Position numbers and translations under genes: made by a program. Below are positions 9,394 to 17,233 of a stretch of 33,843 nt of DNA, one piece after another (the stretch's first letter is position 1; each line of letters opens with the position of its first letter). The stretch spans positions 1-33,843 of the forward strand of contig JAJRVW010000076.1 in assembly GCA_024277115.1 (NCBI GenBank). The letters are read 5' to 3'. The stretch is from Calditrichota bacterium (lineage in GTDB: Bacteria > Calditrichota > Calditrichia > Calditrichales > J004). The notes under the pieces were generated by a model. The model was not told the DNA's origin, searched no databases, and saw nothing but the letters and a program-made list of their open reading frames with translations.

Positions 9394-9410
9394 CAGACCG
9401 ACCGGTCGGA
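9394..9410. promoter_or_regulatory. TetR operator upstream of tetR
   Basis: CAGACCGACCGGTCGGA contains the perfect 12-bp palindrome CCGACCGGTCGG (9398-9409). It resembles known TetR/AcrR-type operators of the form GACCGACCGGTC. It overlaps the predicted start of transcription of the TetR gene. Confidence 0.7.
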
Positions 9411-9427
9411 AAAATGAAGATTAGGAA

Positions 9428-10021
9428 ATGAATAAAGGACAAACCACAAGAGAGTTTATTATCGAGAAAGCCGCTTCCATTTTTAATAAGAACGGTTTTG
9501 CCGGCGCATCTTTATCCGAGTTGATGGCGGCAACCGGATTAAAAAAGGGGGGCATTTATAATCATTTTAAAAATAAAGATGAAATAATGATAGAGGCCTT
9601 TGATTTTGCGATAAAAAAATTTAACAGGCAGATTTATCTTGCATATAAAGACAAAAAAACATCTCTGAAAAAAATGCAGGCCATTATTGATTTTTATAAA
9701 ACATACCCGTTAAACCCGGTAATTGAAGGTGGTTGTCCAATTATCAACACCGCTGTCGATTCCGACAATACGCATCCCGCGTTAAAATCCAGAGTAAAAG
9801 AGGTACTTGGAAAATGGATTGAAAATATGTGTTTTATTATCGAAAAAGGAATCGAAGCAGGAGAGATAAAAAATAATATTGATGCACATAAATCGGCTGT
9901 TTTCCTTGTAACCACCATGCAGGGCGGTGTGTTAATTGCGCGAAGTTTTGAGAAGATCAGCTATATGGAAATCATCGTTGATCAATTAAACGCTTATATA
10001 AATGGTCAGCTAAAAAAATAA
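9428..10021 (+). CDS. TetR/AcrR family transcriptional repressor
   Basis: A 197-residue regulator. Residues about 5-60 form the TetR helix-turn-helix: FIIEKAASIFNKNGFAGASLSELMAATGLKKGGIYNHFKNKDEI, with the usual YxHFKNKDE end of the recognition helix. The C-terminal two thirds are a helical ligand-binding domain with GGCPIINTAVDSDNTHPAL, a pattern common in regulators that respond to small organic or electrophilic compounds. The ligand cannot be deduced. Matching dyads stand before this gene and before the alpha/beta hydrolase gene 45 bp downstream, so it probably represses both itself and that enzyme. An AGGA ribosome site precedes the ATG. Confidence 0.92.
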   Translation: MNKGQTTREFIIEKAASIFNKNGFAGASLSELMAATGLKKGGIYNHFKNKDEIMIEAFDFAIKKFNRQIYLAYKDKKTSLKKMQAIIDFYKTYPLNPVIEGGCPIINTAVDSDNTHPALKSRVKEVLGKWIENMCFIIEKGIEAGEIKNNIDAHKSAVFLVTTMQGGVLIARSFEKISYMEIIVDQLNAYINGQLKK

Positions 10022-10038
10022 AAAAATTTACTTTAAAA

Positions 10039-10053
10039 CAGACCGAATGGTCT
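10039..10053. promoter_or_regulatory. Second TetR operator, upstream of the alpha/beta hydrolase
   Basis: CAGACCGAATGGTCT has arms AGACC and GGTCT around GAAT. It begins with the same eight bases (CAGACCGA) as the operator before tetR and has GGTC at the same distance. It lies 13 bp before the hydrolase ATG and just before its GGAG ribosome site. Confidence 0.6.
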
Positions 10054-10066
10054 TAATGGAGAAAGA

Positions 10067-10990
10067 ATGCAAAATATACTCGTAAAATTATTTCAATCCT
10101 GGTTTAAGTTTTTGGAGATTGTGTTACCGCCAATTGCCCGTAAATGGTCGGTAAAATTATTTTTCACACCGATGCGATTTAAACGCCCATATCGGGAAGA
10201 GGCCTTTCAGCAAAAAGCGAAAGCCACTAAAATAGCTTTTCAGATTGACCACACGGAATTGTATAATTTAGAATACGCTAAAGGCAGGGTATTGGGCAGG
10301 CATTTTAATGAAAGCCAAGATAAAACATTTTATATCCAATACGAACTGGGCGACGGGCCACTCATTCTTTTGGTTCATGGTTGGTCCGGGCGTGGTTCCC
10401 AAATGGGGACCATTGCCGAAGCGCTGGTAAAACAAGGTTTCAAGATTGTTACCTTTGATGCATACGCCCATGGGAATTCTCCGGGCAAGCAAACTACCGT
10501 GATGGAGCTTGCACGGATCATAAAAGATATTCAGCAACACTTTGGAACTTTTGAAGCGATTATCGGCCATTCTATGGGCGGGATTGCCGCGGGCATTGCC
10601 ATTGCCGATGGTGTAAAAAGTAAGCAGCTCGTAACAATGGGTTCGCCGACAACTTTCAAATATATCCTGGAGTCATTTTGTACAATTATAAATGCTTCTC
10701 AAAAAACGCAGGATTATATAAAGGCCTTTTCCGAGAAATATGGGCGTATTACTACAGATAGTATTTCCCTGGCAAACCGCGCCTCTAGCTTAAAATTACC
10801 CGGTTTAATTATTCACGACAAGGATGACAAAGAAGCGGATTATAAGCAGGCGTTACTTTTTGACAAAATGTGGCCGGAAGGTGAATTATTTACGACGACA
10901 GGCCTTGGGCATTCACGGATTTTAAGGGATGAGAAAGTCATAAAAAAAATCATTACATTTGTTTTGTCAGAGAAATTAATTGAAGCGTGA
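10067..10990 (+). CDS. Alpha/beta hydrolase, TetR-linked
   Basis: A 307-residue serine hydrolase of the alpha/beta fold. It shows the oxyanion-hole motif VHGWSGRG (His104), the core strand IVTFDAYAHGNSPG, the nucleophile elbow GHSMGG with Ser169, an acidic strand end IIHDKDDKEADY and the catalytic-His segment GLGHSRILRD. There is no signal peptide, but the first 45 residues are basic and amphipathic (LFQSWFKFLEIVLPPIARKWSVKLFF), which may attach it to the membrane. The substrate is unknown; esterase or lipase-like activity is likely. The gene is the probable target of the TetR protein encoded directly upstream. Confidence 0.9.
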   Translation: MQNILVKLFQSWFKFLEIVLPPIARKWSVKLFFTPMRFKRPYREEAFQQKAKATKIAFQIDHTELYNLEYAKGRVLGRHFNESQDKTFYIQYELGDGPLILLVHGWSGRGSQMGTIAEALVKQGFKIVTFDAYAHGNSPGKQTTVMELARIIKDIQQHFGTFEAIIGHSMGGIAAGIAIADGVKSKQLVTMGSPTTFKYILESFCTIINASQKTQDYIKAFSEKYGRITTDSISLANRASSLKLPGLIIHDKDDKEADYKQALLFDKMWPEGELFTTTGLGHSRILRDEKVIKKIITFVLSEKLIEA

Positions 10991-11069
10991 TTCTCACCTA
11001 TCTATTTTGCTGTTAAGTATTGAATTTGTTCTCAGAAAAGTGACTGCACATATTTACAGGACCTAATTA

Positions 11070-12086
11070 ATGATGATCCGTTTTGTTTTTGTAATATTTT
11101 TAATGATAAGTTGTAGCGCTTACAGAATCAGTACATCGGGCACCATAGATTCGCAGGCTTCGGGTTCTGTCGAAGTAACATATTTAGGTTCTGCCGGCTA
11201 CTTAATCAGCTATAAAAACAAATCCATTCTCACGGCGCCTTTCTTTTCCAATCCACCTCTCGAAAAAGTTTTGTTTGGAAATATTTCAGTAGATACAAGC
11301 GCCATCGACCGATACTTTCCACAAAATTCCAACCCCGATGCTTTGCTTATCGGCCATGCCCATTATGACCATCTTTTGGATATTCCATACATCAGTCGAA
11401 AATATATTCCCAATGCAAAAATTTATGGTTCTGTTACAACTCAAAATATCCTTACACCCGTTTTGGGCCAATCAAAAATCATTGCAATAAATAAATATGC
11501 GGCATCTCAGGAAAATAAGGGCGCTTGGTTAATCATAAATTCGGATCAGCAAAAAGGGGCAATCCGTTTTATGGCGATCGAGTCGGGCCATGCCCCGCAT
11601 GTCGGTTTACCGGGATTTAATTTTAGCCTTTTTAAAGGAAAAATTACAGAACCCCTGATGGCGCTTCCTGAAAAAGCCGAAGGTTGGAAAGAAGGACAAA
11701 CATTTTCTTTTTTGATCGATTTTATCGCGGATGACGGCGAAATAGATTTTAGAATTTTTTATCAGGATGCAGCAAGCCCGCCGCCACTGGGTTTGCCCTC
11801 ATCAGCACTTTTAAAAGATGGGCGGCAAATTGACGTGGCCATTTTATGCGTACCGGGTTATCAACAAGTGGAAGATTACCCCGAGGCTTTTATCAAAGCT
11901 TTGAACCCTAAAAACATTATCCTTGGCCATTGGGAAAACTTTTTTGCGCCGTACACTCAAAATCCTGATTCGCTCCAACCCGTGCCGTTTTTAAATCCTT
12001 CTGATTTTATAGACCGTTTGGAAAAAGTCCTTCCTCAGGATGCAAACTGGTATCTTCCCGCCCCGGGCACAAAATTTCTTTTTTGA
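11070..12086 (+). CDS. Metallo-beta-lactamase-fold lipoprotein
   Basis: A 338-residue predicted lipoprotein: MMIRFVFVIFLMISC gives a short hydrophobic signal and a lipobox with Cys15. The mature part has a metallo-beta-lactamase fold of the UlaG/RomA-like type: VTYLGSAGYLIS, then GHAHYDHL with His96, His98, Asp100 and His101 (HxHxDH), the later metal-ligand candidate ESGHAPH, and a C-terminal LGHWENFF. These enzymes bind one or two metal ions and hydrolyse ester or phosphodiester bonds. The substrate is not known. It stands alone, 79 bp after the hydrolase gene and followed by a probable terminator. Confidence 0.88.
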   Translation: MMIRFVFVIFLMISCSAYRISTSGTIDSQASGSVEVTYLGSAGYLISYKNKSILTAPFFSNPPLEKVLFGNISVDTSAIDRYFPQNSNPDALLIGHAHYDHLLDIPYISRKYIPNAKIYGSVTTQNILTPVLGQSKIIAINKYAASQENKGAWLIINSDQQKGAIRFMAIESGHAPHVGLPGFNFSLFKGKITEPLMALPEKAEGWKEGQTFSFLIDFIADDGEIDFRIFYQDAASPPPLGLPSSALLKDGRQIDVAILCVPGYQQVEDYPEAFIKALNPKNIILGHWENFFAPYTQNPDSLQPVPFLNPSDFIDRLEKVLPQDANWYLPAPGTKFLF

Positions 12087-12185
12087 TTATTTTCATCAGT
12101 GTTTGTCCATAAACTTACTAAGATGTGTCATTTTGAACCGCACCTTGGTTGAGCGTTCCTGGCGAAATCCTCGGCTTGTCGGGAT

Positions 12186-12213
12186 GAAGAATCCCGTTTC
12201 TACGGGCTTTTTC
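12186..12213 (+). terminator. Probable terminator after the MBL-fold lipoprotein gene
   Basis: GAAGAATCCCG (12186-12196) pairs with CGGGCTTTTTC (12203-12213) with one mismatch and one wobble around TTTCTA, ending in a T-rich stretch. The preceding bases (12125-12190) look like a degraded intergenic repeat of the kind TGTCATTTTGAA...GAAATCC, similar in type to the element at 13444. Confidence 0.55.
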
Positions 12214-12291
12214 TTTGCATGTAGGATCGGATTGAGATGAGCTGTTTTTGATACTTATTGCGACAGGCACTAGCCAGGCTTAAATAAATAT

Positions 12292-12320
12292 TTGACTTTT
12301 TTTAAGATTAGCCTTAATGT
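12292..12320 (+). promoter_or_regulatory. Promoter of the ilv operon
   Basis: TTGACT (12292-12297) is followed after 17 bp by TAATGT (12315-12320). Transcription would start near 12327, about 38 bases before the leader peptide ATG. The -10 is weaker than that of the other promoters in the window. TAATGTTG would also be one mismatch from the Bacteroidota-type TAnnTTTG, so the -10 class is not fully settled. Confidence 0.5.
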
Positions 12321-12364
12321 TGCCGACAACAAAACAAACAAAAAAATAGATTAAAGATTTTCAA

Positions 12365-12421
12365 ATGAAAAAAATTAGCCTCCTCCTCATTAACATTATT
12401 TTAGTGATTATTATTACCTAA
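12365..12421 (+). CDS. ilvL: ilv leader peptide (attenuator control peptide)
   Basis: This short open frame encodes MKKISLLLINIILVIIIT, 18 residues. Seven are Ile, four are Leu, one is Val and one is Thr, so 12 of 18 are branched-chain amino acids, including the blocks LLL and III. The stop codon TAA (12419-12421) lies three bases before the antiterminator arm at 12425. A weak ribosome site (AAAGA) stands at 12353-12357. Leader peptides of this composition control ilv operons in enterobacteria by stalling the ribosome when charged Ile, Leu or Val tRNA is scarce. Here the peptide sits between an ilv promoter and a strong terminator in front of ilvE. The gene symbol is given by analogy of position and function, not by homology, since leader peptides are too short to compare. 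Confidence 0.85.
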   Translation: MKKISLLLINIILVIIIT

Positions 12422-12424
12422 AGG

Positions 12425-12486
12425 GGAATGGCGTACATACATACAATTTTATAAAGGCCATTCCAAACGGGATGGCCTTTTTTTTT
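12425..12486 (+). terminator. ilv attenuator: antiterminator arm and intrinsic terminator
   Basis: The terminator pairs AAAGGCCATTCC (12453-12464) with GGGATGGCCTTT (12469-12480) over 12 bp with one wobble, around AAAC, and runs into nine T residues (12478-12486). The upstream octamer GGAATGGC (12425-12432) is exactly complementary to GCCATTCC (12457-12464) inside the terminator's left arm, so the two structures exclude each other. A ribosome that reaches the leader stop at 12419-12421 would cover 12425-12432 and leave the terminator free to form. A ribosome stalled at the Ile/Leu codons would leave this arm open to pair and block termination. Confidence 0.88.
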
Positions 12487-12522
12487 GTCCAAAAAGGAAA
12501 TACACCACAAGGAGCTTTTATC

Positions 12523-13413
12523 ATGTACCACAACGAACACACAACAGTTTATCTAAATGGCGAATGGAAAAATGTTGAGCAGGCAAAAGTTGCGCCCTAT
12601 GGCCAAACAATCCAAAATGGCAATGGCGTGTTTGAAGGCCTGCGCGCTTACCCAACGCCTTTGGGCACACAGGTTTTTATGGTTTATGAACACTTTGAGC
12701 GTTTACTGTATTCATGCGGGGTTATGAGCATAAAACTTAATTATTCTGTGGATGAGTTAGTTCAGCTTACGTACGAATTACTTGATCGTAACAATCTTAA
12801 AAACGCCTATATTCGCCCCTTGGTTTACCTGGGGGAAAATATGGATTTGGAGACCGCGGGAAAATCGAACTTGTTTCTTAGCGCATGGGAATGGCAGCCA
12901 TATCTTGGCAACCGGTTGTTACGCGTGATGGGCTCATCTTTTCAAAAGCCCAACCCCAAAGCCTTTTTTATTGAAGCAAAAGTGAGCGGCCATTATGTAA
13001 ATTCCATCCTGGCCAAAAATGAAGCGCGGGCCAAAGGGTTTGATGATGCCCTGTTAAACGATATGAACGGTTTTGTGGCGGAAGGGCCGGGCGAGAACTT
13101 TTTTTATGAAAAAGACGGATGCTTGTATACAGCGCCACGAGGACATATTCTTCCCGGCATCACTCGGGCAACGGTGATGCAACTGGCGCAGGATTTATCA
13201 ATTCCGGTAAAAGAAACGCTGTTTAAGATGGAAGATGTTGAAGGGGCTGACGGCGCATTTTTTACAGGTACGGCCGCTGAGGTTGCCGGGCTGGAATCAT
13301 TAAATGGCGTAAAATTTAAAAAAGCCTGGGAAGATACTTTTGGCAACACCTTGCAGCAGGCTTATAAAGGCCTTGTCCGCAGCGCAGAGGCGCATATTGT
13401 GGATTTAGTGTAA
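12523..13413 (+). CDS. ilvE: Branched-chain amino acid aminotransferase
   Basis: A 296-residue fold-type IV PLP aminotransferase that makes the last step to Ile, Val and Leu from the keto acids and glutamate. It shows the N-terminal VYLNGEWKNVEQAKV and GNGVFEGLRAY, the PLP-lysine segment AKVSGHYVNS (Lys153), FVAEGPGENFF and TPRGHILPGITR-like APRGHILPGITR. The start at 12523 is chosen because AAGGAG lies 9 to 14 bases upstream and the protein then begins in the usual family position (MYHNEHTTVYLNGEW). An in-frame ATG at 12472 would lie inside the attenuator's terminator and would encode its T-run as Phe codons, so it is rejected. First structural gene of the ilv operon, under the leader-peptide attenuator. 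Confidence 0.95.
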   Translation: MYHNEHTTVYLNGEWKNVEQAKVAPYGQTIQNGNGVFEGLRAYPTPLGTQVFMVYEHFERLLYSCGVMSIKLNYSVDELVQLTYELLDRNNLKNAYIRPLVYLGENMDLETAGKSNLFLSAWEWQPYLGNRLLRVMGSSFQKPNPKAFFIEAKVSGHYVNSILAKNEARAKGFDDALLNDMNGFVAEGPGENFFYEKDGCLYTAPRGHILPGITRATVMQLAQDLSIPVKETLFKMEDVEGADGAFFTGTAAEVAGLESLNGVKFKKAWEDTFGNTLQQAYKGLVRSAEAHIVDLV

Positions 13414-13443
13414 AAAATTATAGCACACTAAAAAAATTAATGT

Positions 13444-13514
13444 CCGTCATTCTGAACTCGTTTCAGAATCCTGTTTGTAAAAATATGGAACCTGAATCAA
13501 GTCCAGGTAGACGG
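13444..13514. repeat. Imperfect inverted repeat between ilvE and ilvD
   Basis: The arm CCGTCATTCTGAACTCGTTTCAGA (13444-13467, quoted here as CCGTCATTCTGAA + CTCGTTTCAGA) matches the reverse complement of 13491-13514 at 17 of 24 positions, several of the rest being wobble-compatible. The wording GTCATTCTGAACTCGTTTCAG is like the short intergenic hairpin repeats scattered through many FCB and other environmental genomes. It fills most of the 132-bp gap between the two genes. Confidence 0.5.
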
Positions 13515-13545
13515 CGACAAATTTATTTTATGAATCTATGGATAT

Positions 13546-15219
13546 ATGGAATTAAACAAATTTAGTAAACGGGTCACACAAGATGAAAGTCAGCCGGCAG
13601 CACAGGCCATGCTTCATGCCATTGGCCTCTCGGTGGATGATTTAAAAAAGGCGCAGATAGGGATCGCAAGCACAGGTTATGAAGGCAATCCCTGTAATAT
13701 GCACCTGAATGATTTATCCGTACATGTAAAAAAGGGGACGGACGAAGCCGGTTTGGTGGGGTTGGTTTTTCACACAATCGGTGTTAGTGATGGCATTTCC
13801 ATGGGTACGCCGGGAATGCGTTTTTCTTTGCCCTCACGGGATGTGATTGCCGATTCCATCGAAACCGTGATGGAAGCCCAGGCTTATGACGGCTTGGTTG
13901 CTGTGGTCGGTTGCGATAAAAATATGCCGGGCGCTTTGATGGCCATGTGCCGATTGGATCGTCCGGCCATTTTAATGTATGGGGGCACTATTGCCTCGGG
14001 TTGCCTGGATGATAAAAAGCTGGACGTGGTTTCCGCATTTGAAGCCTGGGGCGAGAAGGTAGCCGGGAAAATGAGCGATGATAAATTCCAGCAAGTGAAA
14101 GAAAATGCCTGCCCGGGCGCGGGCGCTTGTGGTGGCATGTATACCGCCAATACCATGGCCTCGGCAATTGAAGCTTTGGGCATGAGCTTGCCTTACACTT
14201 CTTCCACGCCGGCCATCGGGCATGGCAAAGAGCAGGAATGCCAACAAGCCGGAAAAGCCATCTTAAATTTATTAGAAAAAAATATCACGCCTAAAAAAAT
14301 CCTCACAAAAAAATCTTTTGAAAACGCCATACGCCTTGTGACTGTTTTGGGCGGCTCCACCAATGCCGTGCTCCATTTTCTGGCCATTGCCAAAGCGGCC
14401 AATGTAGATTTTACCCTTGCCGATTTCCAGCGCATCAGCGATGAAACACCCTTTTTGGCCAACTTAAAACCCAGCGGGAAATACCTGATGGAAGACATCC
14501 ATAAAATAGGTGGTGTGCCCGCGGTGATGAAATTTATGCTGGAGAATAATTTGCTAAATGGTGATTGCCTGACAGTAACCGGAAAAACGATCGCTGAAAA
14601 TTTGGAAAATGTGCAGCCCGTCAACACAGGTCAGGATGTTATTGCGCCGATTGATAATCCTATAAAAGCTACCGGGCATATCCAGATTTTATTTGGCAAC
14701 CTGGCACGGGAAGGCGCCGTTGCAAAAATCACCGGAAAAGAGGGTTTGAAGTTTAGAGGCCGGGCAAAAGTTTTTGATTCGGAATATGCGACGAATGACG
14801 CGATCGGCGCCGGCAAGGTAAAAAAGGGCGATGTAGTTGTAATCCGTTATGAGGGGCCAAGAGGCGGGCCGGGCATGGCGGAGATGCTTAAACCGACTGC
14901 TGCCATAATGGGGCAGGGTTTGGGAAGTGAAGTTGCTTTGATTACCGATGGCCGTTTCTCCGGTGGGACGCATGGTTTTGTTGTTGGCCATATTACGCCC
15001 GAAGCACAAGTAGGCGGCGCCATCGCTTTGGTGCAGGACGGTGATTGGATTACCATCGATGCGGAAAATAACAGCCTGAATGTTGAGTTGAGCGATGAAG
15101 AACTTTCTGAAAGAAAAAAGAATTGGGTACGGCCACCGCTAAAGGCCAAGCGCGGAGTTTTATATAAATATGCACGATTTGTTTCATCCGCATCAACAGG
15201 TTGTGTAACGGATGAATAA
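13546..15219 (+). CDS. ilvD: Dihydroxy-acid dehydratase
   Basis: A 557-residue IlvD/Edd-family dehydratase that converts 2,3-dihydroxy-isovalerate and -methylvalerate to the keto acids. Iron-sulfur ligands are visible as Cys50 ([10 protein letters not shown]), Cys123 ([10 protein letters not shown]) and Cys195 ([14 protein letters not shown]); Lys125 next to Asp124 is the position of the carbamylated Mg-binding lysine in characterised members. Three conserved cysteines fit the [2Fe-2S] group better than the [4Fe-4S] one, by family knowledge. Other landmarks are [23 protein letters not shown] and [22 protein letters not shown]. Full length for the family. The start has little ribosome-site match (ATGGATATATGG), so translation may depend partly on coupling or on the upstream structure. 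Confidence 0.97.
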   Translation: MELNKFSKRVTQDESQPAAQAMLHAIGLSVDDLKKAQIGIASTGYEGNPCNMHLNDLSVHVKKGTDEAGLVGLVFHTIGVSDGISMGTPGMRFSLPSRDVIADSIETVMEAQAYDGLVAVVGCDKNMPGALMAMCRLDRPAILMYGGTIASGCLDDKKLDVVSAFEAWGEKVAGKMSDDKFQQVKENACPGAGACGGMYTANTMASAIEALGMSLPYTSSTPAIGHGKEQECQQAGKAILNLLEKNITPKKILTKKSFENAIRLVTVLGGSTNAVLHFLAIAKAANVDFTLADFQRISDETPFLANLKPSGKYLMEDIHKIGGVPAVMKFMLENNLLNGDCLTVTGKTIAENLENVQPVNTGQDVIAPIDNPIKATGHIQILFGNLAREGAVAKITGKEGLKFRGRAKVFDSEYATNDAIGAGKVKKGDVVVIRYEGPRGGPGMAEMLKPTAAIMGQGLGSEVALITDGRFSGGTHGFVVGHITPEAQVGGAIALVQDGDWITIDAENNSLNVELSDEELSERKKNWVRPPLKAKRGVLYKYARFVSSASTGCVTDE

Positions 15220-15286
15220 CAGGGGTTTTGGTTTGCTGGGACAGGATAATGTTTTATCGTTCCCATGGGGTTTATTTTATTGAAGT

Positions 15287-15305
15287 GACAGGACAGTGTC
15301 CTGTC
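15287..15305. repeat. Perfect 19-bp palindrome between ilvD and ilvB
   Basis: GACAGGACAGTGTCCTGTC has two perfect 9-bp arms around a single central G. The one-base centre makes a duplex DNA binding site as likely as an RNA hairpin. A partial relative with the same ACAGTGTC core lies at 25341-25357 before the photolyase-like gene. It could be an operator or a short dispersed repeat. Confidence 0.6.
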
Positions 15306-15385
15306 CAACGTTTTATTCCATTTAAACTACCGGCAAGTTTCTTTGAATTTGTAATTAAACTTTAAAAATAAAAGAGGACAAAATT

Positions 15386-16069
15386 ATGGCACAAGCCGTA
15401 AAACAGAATGCGGTTTTTCCGGGGATAGAAAATATGTCTGAAGAAAAAGTGCAGAAAAAAGTACAAACTGAAAAAATGAGCGGCTCTGAAGCGGTTGTCC
15501 GTTCGCTTCTGGCGGAAGGTGTTGATACACTCTTCGGCTATCCCGGTGGGGCGATAATGCCTGTCTATGATTTGCTCTACAAATATCAGGACAAATTGCA
15601 CCATGTGCTTACCCGCCACGAGCAAGGCGCAGTACATGCGGCGCAAGGGTATGCGCGGGTATCGGGCAGAGTTGGGGTTTGTATTGCTACTTCCGGGCCG
15701 GGGGCAACCAACCTGATTACGGGGATTGCCGATGCTTATATCGATTCCACGCCGATTGTCTGTATTACCGGGCAGGTGGCAAGCGCGCTTTTAGGTACCG
15801 ACGCTTTTCAGGAAACGGATGTGGTCGGTATTTCCATGCCGGTCACAAAATGGAACTATCAGGTTACCAAGGCCGAGGATATTCCATTGGCCATTGCCAA
15901 AGCATTTCACATTGCGGCAAGCGGCAGGCCCGGGCCGGTGCTAATTGACATTACCAAAGATGCCCAGTTTGGCGAACTTGATTTTGAGTATTTGCATTGT
16001 AAAAAGATCCGTAGCTACAAACCGGTACCCGAAGTTAAAATGGAAAAATCGAAGCGGCCGTTGAACTGA
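15386..16069 (+). CDS. ilvB: Acetolactate synthase large subunit, N-terminal part (frameshifted gene)
   Basis: The first 220 or so residues of acetohydroxyacid synthase, which condenses pyruvate with pyruvate or 2-ketobutyrate using TPP. The N-terminal TPP-binding domain is intact: [29 protein letters not shown], catalytic Glu79 in TRHEQGA, and the conserved [29 protein letters not shown] and FQETDVVGI. The frame then fails at the run of five A at 16044-16048: the tail KSKRPLN is not IlvB-like, while re-reading from 16048 in the -1 frame gives [19 protein letters not shown], which continues the protein. One missing A explains it. A GAGG ribosome site precedes the ATG. The first 33 residues before MSGSEAVV are an unusual lysine/glutamine-rich extension. 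Confidence 0.9.
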   Translation: MAQAVKQNAVFPGIENMSEEKVQKKVQTEKMSGSEAVVRSLLAEGVDTLFGYPGGAIMPVYDLLYKYQDKLHHVLTRHEQGAVHAAQGYARVSGRVGVCIATSGPGATNLITGIADAYIDSTPIVCITGQVASALLGTDAFQETDVVGISMPVTKWNYQVTKAEDIPLAIAKAFHIAASGRPGPVLIDITKDAQFGELDFEYLHCKKIRSYKPVPEVKMEKSKRPLN

Positions 16070-17154
16070 TCAACAAGGCTAAAAAGCCGTTTGTTGTATT
16101 TGGGCAAGGTGTGATTTTGGGCGAGGCGGAAGCGGAGTTGAAGGCCTTTGTCGAGAAAAGTGGCATCCCGGCCGGTTGGACTTTGTTAGGCCTTTCGGCT
16201 TTAGAAACAGACCATCCTTTAAATGTAGGCATGTTGGGTATGCATGGAAATTACGCGCCTAATAAGCTGACTAACGAATGCGACCTGCTCATTGCCATCG
16301 GCATGCGTTTTGATGACCGGGTAACGGGTGATGTATCGCGTTATGCCAAACAGGCCAAGGTGATTCATATCGAGATTGATAAAGCTGAAATCAATAAAAA
16401 CGTGCAGGCAGATGTTGGGCTTCATGCGGATGTGAAAGAAGCTTTGCCCTTAATTACAAAAGGTATTGAGAAACGCGAGCACCCGGAATGGCTGCAAAAA
16501 TTCCATGCCTATAAGCAAACAGAGCAAGAGGTCATAATCAAAAAAGATTTATACCCCAACAAAGAAAAATTAACTATGGGCGAGGTTGTCCGGCTGATTT
16601 CCGAAAAGACAGAAGGCAAGGCCGTTATAGTCTCGGATGTGGGGCAGCACCAGATGATTGCCAGCCGTTACTCAAAATTTAAACAGAGCAAAAGCAATAT
16701 TACCTCTGGCGGATTGGGCACAATGGGCTTTGGCCTGCCTGCCGCTATGGGCGCAAAATTGGGCGCACCGGACCGAACTGTTGTTGCCATTGCCGGGGAT
16801 GGTGGTTTTCAGATGACCATCCAGGAATTGGGTACGGTAATGCAGACTGAAATTAATCTGAAAATTGTAGTGCTCAATAATAATTTTTTGGGCATGGTAC
16901 GCCAGTGGCAAGAGCTCTTTTTTGATAAACGCTATGCGTCGACTGTAATGACTAATCCTGATTTTATTACTATTGCCAAGGGGTATGGCATTGAAGGCGA
17001 ACGGGTCGAGGTAAGGAATAATCTTGAAAAAGCGGTGCAAAAAATGTTGGATTTTAAAGGCGCGTATTTACTGGAAGTAAGAGTGGGTAAAGAGGACAAC
17101 GTTTTTCCGATGATACCGACGGGTGCTGCGGTTTCGGAAATACGGTTGGATTGA
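16048..17154 (+). CDS. ilvB: Acetolactate synthase large subunit, C-terminal part (frameshifted gene)
   Basis: This is the rest of the same large subunit, read in the -1 frame relative to the upstream part; coding similarity starts at the ATC at 16048 and an isolated frame would begin at the GTG at 16111. It carries the central FAD-associated domain ([48 protein letters not shown]) and the C-terminal TPP-Mg motif [29 protein letters not shown], followed by [13 protein letters not shown]. Both halves together give the family's usual length and all expected motifs, so only one base separates this from an intact gene. Given the intact ilvN and ilvC around it, a consensus error or a recent lesion is more likely than an old pseudogene. 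Confidence 0.9.
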   Translation: MEAAVELINKAKKPFVVFGQGVILGEAEAELKAFVEKSGIPAGWTLLGLSALETDHPLNVGMLGMHGNYAPNKLTNECDLLIAIGMRFDDRVTGDVSRYAKQAKVIHIEIDKAEINKNVQADVGLHADVKEALPLITKGIEKREHPEWLQKFHAYKQTEQEVIIKKDLYPNKEKLTMGEVVRLISEKTEGKAVIVSDVGQHQMIASRYSKFKQSKSNITSGGLGTMGFGLPAAMGAKLGAPDRTVVAIAGDGGFQMTIQELGTVMQTEINLKIVVLNNNFLGMVRQWQELFFDKRYASTVMTNPDFITIAKGYGIEGERVEVRNNLEKAVQKMLDFKGAYLLEVRVGKEDNVFPMIPTGAAVSEIRLD

Positions 17155-17165
17155 TTAGGTTGGCA

Positions 17166-17197
17166 GGTTCCACCGTTTGATGCGGTGGAATTTGTTT
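17166..17197 (+). terminator. Terminator-like hairpin between ilvB and ilvN
   Basis: TTCCACCG (17168-17175) pairs perfectly with CGGTGGAA (17183-17190) around TTTGATG, extended by two G-T wobbles, and is followed by TGTTTTATT. It lies inside the operon, 12 bases after the ilvB stop, so it may lower expression of the downstream genes or protect the upstream mRNA from 3' decay. Confidence 0.55.
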
Positions 17198-17233
17198 TAT
17201 TGTTGCATTTAAATTTTACGAGAGAGGATTCTC

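Noticed and set aside
12040-12240. Open frame overlapping the end of the MBL-fold lipoprotein gene
   Set aside because: It overlaps the lipoprotein gene in another frame and continues into repeat-like, terminator-bearing DNA; no recognisable protein and no ribosome site.
12472-12522. Possible longer IlvE starting at ATG 12472
   Set aside because: The ATG lies in the right arm of the attenuator terminator and the extension would translate its T-run (MAFFF...). The ribosome site AAGGAG and family alignment both favour 12523.
16042-16050. Programmed -1 ribosomal frameshifting in ilvB
   Set aside because: GGAAAAATC lacks a slippery heptamer that allows both tRNAs to re-pair, the A run is too short for transcriptional slippage, and ilvB is not known to use frameshifting. 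A lost base is simpler.
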